Source: Miscanthus floridulus (lineage: Eukaryota; Streptophyta; Magnoliopsida; Poales; Poaceae). Taken from it: DNA of 64,000 nt. The DNA is taken from contig NC_089593.1 of assembly GCF_019320115.1 (NCBI RefSeq), positions 35,473,835 through 35,537,834 of the forward strand, given 5' to 3'. The position numbers and the translations under genes are program-made. The first letter of the stretch is position 1. Each line of letters starts with the position of its first letter. Shown in pieces: positions 1-8,412 of this stretch. The notes under the pieces are model-generated. The model did not search any database, was not told the DNA's origin, and worked only from the letters and a program-made list of their open reading frames with translations.

Positions 1-2658
1 ACTGCCCTCACCGTGGCTAGGCTGCTCCAGACCATCTCCGTCTTCACCGAGTCCACCATCATGATCACAGTAAGCTCCTGAGTGTGATGCTCACTCTTCC
101 TTTGACTCTACTGCGCCGTAGCCCTAGTTACATCGACCACCGTCGTGTCTGAGCCGCCATGGCCGGCGTGGGCCTCCCTCCGGTGTGCCTACTGCCGTTA
201 TGAGGACTGTGATAGATTCGTATGATGGTGTAGATCATTTTGGTGCTATCCGCTTCGCCGGAGACTCGCCGTCGGCGCGTTTTGGCCGTCCAGTATGGCA
301 GCGCCGCCGTGCGTCTTCGTTGTGTCGCTGACAGCGGGCCCAGGCTGTCAGTGAAGCTGAGGGAGAAGAAGAACAGTGCTGATTTTTGTTTTCTGATTTT
401 GAATAGTGCAGCAATTTGGCAATTTTGTAGGAATTTATTTACACATCCAAAAATTCTAAAAATTTGTGGGTAGCTTCTGTACATGTTCTAGTATGATTTA
501 AAAATTTGAAACTTGGAATTTGAATAAATTTTTAATGTTAAAATATTTAGTCCTTTAATTGAAAAATGCAATTTCCATGATTTTTGTAGGTCACTATATA
601 ACTCCAAAAATTATGAAATTTATTTTGGTACACTAATTTATCATGAGGAAGCTTACATAAAAATTTGAGCTTAATTGGACAAAGTTTATTTTATACCTAA
701 TGTAGACTTAAGTATTTAATTAATTATTCATTTAATCAATGTTTACTCAATTAAGATTTGTTTGACTTTAGAGTTGATTGTTGACCTTGGGTCATTAACT
801 TATAATGATCCTTAGTACCTTAATTAGTATTGAACTTATACCTAATTTGTGATTAGCAAATCTTAATGACATTTCATGTGATAACCGAGGTCATTAACAA
901 GTTAACTCGTCGAAACCCTAAGTGTTTGATTAGTGTTGGATCTTGTTTTGGTCATGTTTTGTGACTAGTAGGGTTCCAAGATCCATTAGGTCAAGTCACA
1001 TGTGTGGTTCTTAATAATAGTGTTGCAGGTTGGTTTTTTTGGCTTGCAACTGTTCCGCGAAATAAAATCTTTTGCGGTTGTTTTTATATTTCATGTGCCG
1101 TGAAAGCATCATGTTTACATTATCATCATGTTAAAGCATATGTTATCATTTCGTGTAGAACCCGAGAACGAAACGATTCTAGTTGAGCAAGTTCTGGAAG
1201 AATCCCCGGTTGTCACGGGATTTGATAATTGTGGTACTAATCCGGAACCGGAAATCGTCAACGAAGGCAAGCCCCGGTTTATGCATTAAGCCCTTACCTT
1301 GTTTACTTTGAAAAGTTATCACCTATGTTATTTATTGCATTAAGTTGTTTAATTCAAATGTTACCTACTTGATGCATTACCTACCTTGATAATTGTTTAC
1401 CATCCTTGAAGATGTTTTCGTTTATAAAGGCGTAGTGTGCTTAGTATGCTTTATGGTAGGATTTCAAAGTAAAAGTTTCGATACAATCAAAGATGGCATA
1501 CTGGCCAAAGAAAGAAAGGATGTAGAATGAATTAGAGACTAGTCGGGTGACTTATCTTGAATGTTGGGTAATGTTGCCGACTATGTCGCTTAAAGGCCAC
1601 TCATTGTGGATCTTCTGAACGAGACACTTTGTAGTACTGGTCACATACTCCGGTAAGCCTACTTCGGCTAATCCGATACTAAGACGAATGCCCGCGCACT
1701 GGGAGTGGAGAGATGGCGGGAGTAGCGTGTACCCTCGTGGCTGGAATGTGGCCTGGATTTGAGGTGTGCTGTGCTCTCGGGTGGCGTGGAGACGGCTTAG
1801 TATAGGAGGATCCGGTAGCGAGGTTGATATATGCAAGATTAAGTTCTACATATGTCGTGTGATAAGGAATCCCCAGCTGGGACTTGAATCAATTCGAATT
1901 GCCGGTGCTCCGCGGATATGGAGACTCGATTCATTACAGAAGCAATGTAGTACTGGTGAATTACTAAAATATGAGAAAAAGAATGGAATGAGAAGGAATG
2001 GAATATGGGAAATGTATATTTAGTTGAGATAATGAACTAAAAGAACTTAGTGGTAAACTTGAAAATAGAATGAAGGATAGTAAGCTTTTGGCAAAGAACT
2101 TTTGAATCTTGCTACATCCTTACCTTGCCCCAAATCCCTGCATCTCTAAAGTCTTACACCCCGTTACGTCGGGTTAGTCTTGTTGAGTACCTTTGTACTC
2201 AGGGTTTGTTAACCCTTGTTGCAGGTGAGTCGCATGCGCAGGCTTGTTTTGGTCCCTGCTGCATGTCAGTGTTTGAAGTCAACGATGATGATGAGGAGTA
2301 ATGAATGGCCTTTGGACAAGGCACTAGTTTGTATGATAAATAAAGTTAATGTAATATTATCCCGCTACTATGGTTGTATGACACTTATGGTATTGTAACT
2401 TTGAAAACAACTGGTTTGTAATAATGCTATCTTAAGACTTCCGCTATCTTTTACTCTGATATATATTTGAATAAACTGTTGTAATCTGCAATGACTGTGA
2501 TTGGGATCCTGTTTGAAAAGAGAAACGTGGATGATTCGGGTTTCCCGAGGACACCCGACAGACCTGTTGAGTTGTTGGGAACTCGTGTACGCTATCCGAG
2601 GTCTGTTAAGACAACGATAGGTGCATGTGGGCCCGATTCCTTAGGAGGTTCTGCCACA
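1..2658 (+). repeat. Partial left LTR of Tekay-type chromovirus T1
   Basis: This is the downstream part of a long LTR whose start lies outside the window. It aligns collinearly with 9447-12073, the complete LTR between T1 and T2, and ends with the same ...GCCACA just before a tRNA-type primer binding site. It is about 31 bp longer than the matching part of the complete copy, mostly through small insertions in the first 420 bases. The ORFs in it (for example 1766-2023) also occur in the other copy but have no recognisable domain, so I do not call them genes. A GAGTAC-CTTT-GTACTC hairpin at 2185-2200 precedes a splice-acceptor-like TTGCAG at 2219-2224. Confidence 0.9.
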
Positions 2659-2660
2659 GC

Positions 2661-2674
2661 TGGTATCAGAGCAG
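2661..2674 (+). other. Primer binding site of T1 (initiator tRNA-Met type)
   Basis: TGGTATCAGAGC starts two bases after the LTR end. This word is the usual plant retrotransposon primer binding site complementary to the 3' end of initiator tRNA-Met. The same word recurs at 12076 after the complete LTR, which fixes the LTR/internal boundary in both copies. Confidence 0.9.
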
Positions 2675-3046
2675 TTCCCATCTAAGATCATTGTAGGTTA
2701 CTTTGGAAAACCTTCAAAATGATTTGGATCAATGAAAGTAAACATGATATTTTGAAAGTTCAATTTCTTTCTTCTTACCTTTGATCTAGACTCAATCCTG
2801 ACTTATTTGAAAAGTTTGTGGCGGATAATATGATTAGGTTTGTCCTATGTATTATGAAAATCTAGTACTTATGATTATATTAATCTTTTGTACTTAGATT
2901 CGTAAGATCGATTCATGCATCATGCTTGAGCACATTGCATAATAATTCCCCTTAATAGTGGTTGGGTAAGTAATGTCAATCCCATTCTTGCTAACCTCCG
3001 TTATCCTCAAGCTATTCTTATAGTCCTACCCTAAATTCTTCAGGCT
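2675..3046 (+). other. Untranslated leader of T1
   Basis: This AT-rich leader lies between the primer binding site and the first internal ORF. I see no coding potential. It repeats almost unchanged at 12090-12459 in T2. Packaging or dimerisation signals would be expected here, but I cannot identify one. Confidence 0.6.
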
Positions 3047-3583
3047 ATGGCAAAGACCAAGAAAACCGCACGCAAGTCCACCGGACCTCATGGAGTCCCG
3101 CGTCACCAATTGGCGCCAAGAAATCACGAGCTTGGTGAAGGAAGTTCCAAGAACCTAGGAGAGGAAGGATCTTCGAGCAACCCCGCCAACGTCGAGAACC
3201 TTAACAAGGAGCTCAACACTCTTCGTCGAGCTCATGCCAAAGACCAAGAAGAGCTGGCGGAAATGCAAAGGGGCATCACCATGACCATGGAGCTGCGGAA
3301 TGAAGCCTGGACACGAGAAGATGCGGCCAATGAACGCGTCAATGAGTTGGAGTTCTATGTAGAGGACCTGGAGATGGACAATGCCATCCTTCATGAGAAT
3401 GTCCATATGCTGTATGCTCAACTTCATCCTCCTCATGGGGATGGTGAAGTTACCGATGAAGAAATGATTGTAGCTCCAGGAGAAGTCGAGAATGAAGAAG
3501 AGGAGGAGGACCCTGAGGAGTTAGTGTACTTCTCAGATGAAGATGAGGTTTCATCTGATACGGGCACGGATGCCGAAGACTGA
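3047..3583 (+). CDS. Extra ORF upstream of gag with histone H3-tail-like N-terminus, coiled coil and acidic C-terminus
   Basis: This is an intact 178-residue ORF. Residues 2-13 read AKTKKTARKSTG against ARTKQTARKSTG in histone H3, and residues 18-23 (PRHQLA) match H3 PRKQLA after a one-residue insertion. Positions equivalent to H3 K4, K9, S10 and T11 are kept. About residues 50-127 are a charged, heptad-like coiled coil rich in Glu, Leu and Asn. The last 44 residues are highly acidic with a run of Glu and a SDEDE segment. There is no histone fold, so this is not a histone gene. It lies 158 bp upstream of gag in the same element, and T2 carries a broken copy at 12460. The function is unknown. 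Mimicry of H3 to engage writers, readers or chaperones is my inference. The ATG is the first in the frame and the repeated copy begins at the same codon. Confidence 0.85.
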   Translation: MAKTKKTARKSTGPHGVPRHQLAPRNHELGEGSSKNLGEEGSSSNPANVENLNKELNTLRRAHAKDQEELAEMQRGITMTMELRNEAWTREDAANERVNELEFYVEDLEMDNAILHENVHMLYAQLHPPHGDGEVTDEEMIVAPGEVENEEEEEDPEELVYFSDEDEVSSDTGTDAED

Positions 3584-3741
3584 AAGCTTGGAGTAGTAGT
3601 AGTTCCTTTACTGCTTTCCTAGAAAACCAGGGTTGTCTTGTGGGATACAAGACATGTAATTAAATAAGAACCCTTTGTAGCATGCAACCTTTTAAAAGCT
3701 TTCAATAAAGAATAATGTAAGTAAATGTGTTTCTCTAACAG
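3584..3741 (+). other. Spacer between extra ORF and gag, with poly(A)-like signal and splice-acceptor-like site
   Basis: This 158-bp spacer contains AATAAA at about 3703-3708 and ends in TTTCTCTAACAG directly before the gag ATG, which looks like a 3' splice site. It is nearly identical in T2. A spliced gag-pol RNA, or separate termination of the upstream ORF, would be possible. Neither is shown by sequence alone. Confidence 0.45.
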
Positions 3742-4677
3742 ATGCCTCGTCCTATCACCCGAACTGGTGCTAGTGGCTCGCATGATGATGATGAGTGCCC
3801 AAATCCTCCACCAATGCCCTCGACTATGGCAGATGCCATAGCTGCACTCGTCAACGCAACGGCAGAGAATGCCAGGCTAGTTAAGGGAGTTGGCGCAGAA
3901 CCAGCAGGCACCATACCCTAATCGTGGCCGTCGTAATAATGGAAACGACGAGTCAACCTATGTGGATTTTACTGACACACAGTCCGCCTGTGTTCTCTAA
4001 GGCAGACGAACCTTTAGAAGCTGATGATTGGCTTAGGACAATAGAGCAAAAGTTCGAGCTGATCCACTGTACTGAGGTTCAAAAACCAAGGTTTGCGGCA
4101 CAGCAACTCCGAGGAGCTGCTGGTGCCTTGGTGGGCAAATTTGGTAGCAGTACAGCCCGTTGGTCACCAAATCAACTGGAGGGAGTTCAAGGATGCCTTC
4201 AGGGCACATTATATTCCGGACGGTGTGATGACCATGAAGCTGGAAGAGTTCTTGGCTCTTAAGCAAGGGGAGCACCCGGTGATGCATTATGTTGGGCGTT
4301 TCAACCACCTGTCTCAGTATGCTATTGAGTATGTGAATACGGACAGGAAGAAAAAGAATCATTTTCTTCGAGGCTTGAACACTAAACTTCAGACAATGAT
4401 GGCAGCCTGTGGTAATGCAACTTACCATGAAACAATCAACATTGCTATCGCTTCGGAAGAAAATTACCGCCGACACAAGGAGGCGAAGAAGAAGAAAATA
4501 TTTGCTTCCGGATCATCAAGTGGCAAGCGTCAGAAGATAGTATACCATCCTCAGAATCATGGCCGTACGCCATTCCGCCCACAACAAGGCCAAAGCAGGC
4601 AGCAAATCTTCATTCGCCCTGCAACTAATACACCTTATACATCATCAAGCACCACAGCAGCAGAACAATGCCAATAA
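3742..4677 (+). pseudogene. T1 gag (capsid), frameshifted
   Basis: The gag frame starts at ATG 3742 (MPRPITRTGA...) and contains the plant retrotransposon gag core: ADDWLRTIEQKF at about 4020-4055, then FKDAFRAHYIP, EFLALKQGEHPVMHYVGRF and FLRGLNTKL. It encodes the capsid that packages the element's RNA. Comparison with T2 and frame tracking show extra single bases near 3879, 3981 and 4128, and another frame change near 4640, each moving the frame by +1. T2 lacks the three at 3879, 3981 and 4128 but has a different extra base nearby. The protein cannot be read through as given. The breaks may be real decay or sequence error. Confidence 0.85.
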
Positions 4678-7105
4678 TGCAAACCGCAATGCTACTCCCC
4701 AGAATCACAATTTTCCATGCTATAATTGTGGTAAACCCGGGCATTTTTCCCGAGAATGTCCGTATCCTAGGAAGAACAATCCTGATGCAACCAAAGCCCC
4801 TGTTAATCAAGCTCAAAATCAGTACAAGGGCAATGCTCAGAACCATCAAAAGGGTCCGGCTGAGAAGAAAACTGGAAGGGTATTCTATACGCAAGTGGAA
4901 TCTATTCCAGAAGGAGAACCAGTTATGATGGGTATGTTTCCCATTGCTAAGCATCCTGCAATTACCTTATTTGATTCTGGTGCATCCCATACATTCATCA
5001 ATCGTACATTTGTTGTGAAGCATGGGATAGCTATTGGGGAAACAAAAGAACCCTATCATATACAGTCGCCTGGGGGACGAATCTGTACAAGGGAGGTAGT
5101 TCAGCATGTACCTATTGATTTGGGAGGTTATGAGTTCCCTACCAATATGCTGATATTAAAGGATCAAGATATAGATGTGATCCTTGGTATGAACTGGCTA
5201 ACTCAACACGGGGCTATCATAGATGTCCTGCATAGAACAATAAGGGTAAATGCACCTGACAGCAAAACCCAACTTCTCATCCAACTTCCTTTTCCTAAGA
5301 GTACAGTGGAGACAGTCTGTGCAACTATTGTTGAAGGAGCCGAGGAAATTTCAGTGGTATGTGAGTTTACGGATGTCTTTCCCGATGACCTGCCTGGTCT
5401 GCCACCAGACCGAGACGTAGAGTTCAGAATTGATCTGAAACCAGGGACAGCACCAGTGTCCAGAAGAGCATATAGGATGCCACCGAAAGAATTAGCAGAA
5501 TTAAAAATGCAACTACAAGAGTTGTTAGACAAGGGTTTCATTCAACCCAGTTCATCACCTTGGGGATGTCCTGCTATTTTCGTGAAGAAGAAGGACCAAA
5601 CCTTAAGGTTATGTGTTGACTATAGGCCATTAAATGAAGTCACCATCAAGAACAAATACCCCTTACCCCGAATTGATTTACTTTTTGATCAACTTGCGGG
5701 AGCTAAGGTATTCTCAAAGATAGACTTAAGATCAGGCTACCACCAGATTAAGATCAGACGTGAAGATGTGCCAAAGACAGCGTTTACTACCCGATATGGA
5801 CTATATGAGTATTTAGTCATGTCTTTTGGGCTGACCAATGCCCCGGCTCATTTCATGTACCTGATGAACTCAGTTTTCATGCCTGAGTTGGATAAGTTTG
5901 TCGTGGTGTTTATTGATGACATTCTTATCTACTCTAAGAGCAAAGAGGAACATGCGGAACATCTCCGTATTGTTCTACAAAGATTAAGAGATCACCAACT
6001 ATATGCCAAATTCAGCAAATGTGCATTTTGGTTGGAGGAAGTACAATTTCTGGGTCATGTGCTATCTGCTGAAGGTATAGCTGTTGATCCGAGCAAGGTA
6101 GAAGAAGTCCTTAATTGGAAAGCACCTACAACTGTTCATCAAGTTCGTAGCTTCCTGGGGTTGGCAGGGTATTACCGTCGGTTTATCCCTGACTTCTCCA
6201 GAATTGCGAAGCCAATTACTGGACTGTTGAAAAATCAAACAAAGTTTGTATGGTCAACAGAATGTGAAGAGGCCTTTCAGACATTGAAGAAGTTGTTGAC
6301 AACTGCACCAGTATTAGCACAACCTGATATCGAGAGGCCATTTGATATCTATTGTGATGCATCTGGAATTGGTATTGGCTGTGTTCTTATGCAAGAAGGC
6401 AGAGTCATAGCATATGCTTCCAGACAACTCAAGAAGCATGAAGAACATTATCCCACCCATGATCTTGAATTAGCTGCTGTTGTCCATTCACTCAAGATTT
6501 GGCGACATTATTTATTGGGCAATATATGTCATATCTATACGGATCACAAGAGTCTGAAATACATCTTCACTCAGTCAGAGCTGAATATGAGGCAAAGGAG
6601 ATGGTTAGAACTTATCAAAGATTATGACTTAGAAGTGCATTATCATCCGGGCAAGGCTAATGTGGTTGCCGATGCCCTGAGTCGCAAGAGTCATTGTCAT
6701 TGCCTAATTGTAGAACCTATGCAGCGAACATTGTGTCAAGAGATGGAGCATCTGAATTTACAAATCATAGAACAAGGTTCCCTGTCCAATATTGTAGTTG
6801 AGTCCACTATCAAAGATCAGATCATTGCTGCTCAACAGAAAAGTAAGGGCATAGCCCATATTAAGGATAAAGTCAGATCTGGAAAACCAACATGTTTCAA
6901 GATTGATGAATCAGATGTCGTATGGTTCAAGGATAGGTTGGTAGTACCCAAAAATCCGGAGCTGCGAAAGCAGATTCTTGATGAAGCTCATTCTACAAGA
7001 TACTCCATTCATCCGGGTAGCAACAAAATGTATCATGATCTGAGAAAGAGATATTGGTGGACCAAAATGAAAATAGAAATAGCTCAATATGTAGGCCAAG
7101 TGTGA
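4559..7105 (+). CDS. pol: T1 pol: zinc knuckle, protease, reverse transcriptase, RNase H, integrase N-terminus
   Basis: This 848-residue open frame joins the end of gag to most of pol. Domains in order: a CCHC zinc knuckle at residues 54-67 ([14 protein letters not shown]); aspartic protease with FDSGAS at D139; reverse transcriptase with [11 protein letters not shown] and the catalytic FIDD at D453/D454; RNase H with IYCDASG at about D600 and DALSR at its end; and the two histidines of the integrase zinc-binding domain near the C-terminus. All the catalytic motifs I checked are present. The frame is lost at about 7094, between the histidines and cysteines of the integrase HHCC motif, because of one extra base. 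The true gag-pol start is probably upstream at 3742, and residues before about 35 are likely out of frame. Confidence 0.92.
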   Translation: MAVRHSAHNKAKAGSKSSFALQLIHLIHHQAPQQQNNANNANRNATPQNHNFPCYNCGKPGHFSRECPYPRKNNPDATKAPVNQAQNQYKGNAQNHQKGPAEKKTGRVFYTQVESIPEGEPVMMGMFPIAKHPAITLFDSGASHTFINRTFVVKHGIAIGETKEPYHIQSPGGRICTREVVQHVPIDLGGYEFPTNMLILKDQDIDVILGMNWLTQHGAIIDVLHRTIRVNAPDSKTQLLIQLPFPKSTVETVCATIVEGAEEISVVCEFTDVFPDDLPGLPPDRDVEFRIDLKPGTAPVSRRAYRMPPKELAELKMQLQELLDKGFIQPSSSPWGCPAIFVKKKDQTLRLCVDYRPLNEVTIKNKYPLPRIDLLFDQLAGAKVFSKIDLRSGYHQIKIRREDVPKTAFTTRYGLYEYLVMSFGLTNAPAHFMYLMNSVFMPELDKFVVVFIDDILIYSKSKEEHAEHLRIVLQRLRDHQLYAKFSKCAFWLEEVQFLGHVLSAEGIAVDPSKVEEVLNWKAPTTVHQVRSFLGLAGYYRRFIPDFSRIAKPITGLLKNQTKFVWSTECEEAFQTLKKLLTTAPVLAQPDIERPFDIYCDASGIGIGCVLMQEGRVIAYASRQLKKHEEHYPTHDLELAAVVHSLKIWRHYLLGNICHIYTDHKSLKYIFTQSELNMRQRRWLELIKDYDLEVHYHPGKANVVADALSRKSHCHCLIVEPMQRTLCQEMEHLNLQIIEQGSLSNIVVESTIKDQIIAAQQKSKGIAHIKDKVRSGKPTCFKIDESDVVWFKDRLVVPKNPELRKQILDEAHSTRYSIHPGSNKMYHDLRKRYWWTKMKIEIAQYVGQV

Positions 7106-8243
7106 TATTTGTCAGAGAGTCAAAGCAGTTCATATGAAGACTGCAGGTCCATTACATTCGTTGCCAGTTCCATCTTGGAAGTGGGAAGATATCTGTATGG
7201 ACTTCATAGTAGGGTTGCCTAGGACATCTGCAGGCTACAATTCAATATGGGTTATTGTTGATCGTCTAACCAAAATAGCTCATTTCTTGCCAGTCAGAGA
7301 TAAATATCGAGCGGAGCAGTATGCAAAGCTTTATCTTGATAGAATTTTCAGTCTGCATGGGGCACCCAAGACCATTGTCTCTGATAGAGGGTCATTGTTC
7401 ATATCCAAGTTTTGGAAAAGTCTACATGAGTCTTTAGGAACTAAACTTATCCGTAGTTCTGCTTATCATCCGCAAACAGACGGACAGACTGAAAGGGTAA
7501 ATCAAATTCTTGAAGATATGTTAAGAGCATGTGTTCTTTCCTTTGGTGCTAAATGGGATGAATGCCTTCCCTTAGCTGAATTCTCATATAACAATAGCCA
7601 TCAAGAGAGCATTAAAATGGCACCATTCGAAGCACTGTATGGCCGTAGGTGCCAAACACCTTTAAATTGGTCAGAAGCTGGAGAACGTTGGTTCTTTGGA
7701 CCGGATGTGGTCAAGGAAGCTGAAGAGAAAGTTAAACTCATACAAGCTAATATGAAGATAGCTCAATCCCGACAGAAAAGCTATGCTGATAAGAGGAGAC
7801 GACCGCTAGAATTCAAAGTGGGAGATTATGTCTACCTCAAGGTATCACCGATGAAAGGAGTTCATCGTTTTGGGATTCGGGGAAAGTTGGCGCCCCGTTA
7901 TGTCGGTCCTTTTCAGATCCAACAACGATGTGGACCAGTCGCCTATCGCGTCAAGCTACCAGATCACATGTCAGCGGTGCATGATATCTTTCATGTATCT
8001 CAGTTAAAGAAGTGTCTTCAAGTACCTGACCAAGAGATCGACTTTGGTGATGTAGAACTAGAACCTGATTTGACTTATGCCGAGTACCCCATTAGAGTCT
8101 TAGATCAGAAAGATCGAGTCACTCGGAGACGTACGATCAAGTTCTACAAAGTACAATGGAATCAACACACTGAAGATGAAGCTACTTGGGAGTCCGAGGA
8201 TTACTTAGAAGAGAACTTTCCTGACTTCTTCGCTTCTATCTAG
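7095..8243 (+). CDS. pol: T1 pol continued: integrase core and chromodomain-like C-terminus
   Basis: This is the continuation of pol after the +1 shift at about 7094; the first ATG in this frame is 7134. Counted from that ATG, the integrase catalytic triad is D23, D84 and E120, a D-60-D-35-E spacing. [19 protein letters not shown] and [12 protein letters not shown] follow. The last 65 residues (from about YPIRVLDQ through KFYKVQW and ATWESEDYL) are chromodomain-like, which places the element in the chromoviruses. The long LTRs and tRNA-Met primer site fit the Tekay/Del clade. Plant chromodomains of this kind often lack part of the aromatic cage, so binding to methylated histone is not certain. 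Confidence 0.9.
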   Translation, partial: AKCDICQRVKAVHMKTAGPLHSLPVPSWKWEDICMDFIVGLPRTSAGYNSIWVIVDRLTKIAHFLPVRDKYRAEQYAKLYLDRIFSLHGAPKTIVSDRGSLFISKFWKSLHESLGTKLIRSSAYHPQTDGQTERVNQILEDMLRACVLSFGAKWDECLPLAEFSYNNSHQESIKMAPFEALYGRRCQTPLNWSEAGERWFFGPDVVKEAEEKVKLIQANMKIAQSRQKSYADKRRRPLEFKVGDYVYLKVSPMKGVHRFGIRGKLAPRYVGPFQIQQRCGPVAYRVKLPDHMSAVHDIFHVSQLKKCLQVPDQEIDFGDVELEPDLTYAEYPIRVLDQKDRVTRRRTIKFYKVQWNQHTEDEATWESEDYLEENFPDFFASI

Positions 8244-8376
8244 TTGCAATACCTTGTCTATATTGTAACTTGTCTTGTTGTTAACAGAATGGAAAACCCC
8301 CTCACTAGCCTTTTGAATAAAGTTATGATGTGTTAGCTTGACACATTTCCTTTTCCATTACTTAGCCTTAAGTTTT

Positions 8377-8395
8377 AAATCTCGGGACGAGATTT
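8377..8395 (+). promoter_or_regulatory. Inverted repeat next to the polypurine tract of T1
   Basis: AAATCTC-GGGAC-GAGATTT is a perfect 7-bp stem with a 5-nt loop just upstream of the polypurine tract. The same stem with one loop change occurs at the same place in element W (46575-46593, minus strand). It may be an RNA structure for termination or for minus/plus-strand DNA priming; this is inference. Confidence 0.6.
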
Positions 8396-8397
8396 CT

Positions 8398-8412
8398 TTA
8401 AGGGGGAAGGGT
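8398..8412 (+). other. Polypurine tract of T1
   Basis: AAGGGGGAAGGG lies immediately before the TG of the LTR at 8413. This is the normal primer site for plus-strand DNA synthesis and fixes the internal/LTR junction. Confidence 0.85.

Noticed and set aside
1766..2398. Small ORFs in the LTR (also at 11180-11813) as conserved genes
   Set aside because: They are repeated only because the LTR is repeated. They have no known domain and lie in the untranslated leader.
3047..3583. A histone H3 gene
   Set aside because: Only the first 25 or so residues resemble H3. The histone fold is missing and the rest is coiled coil and acidic.
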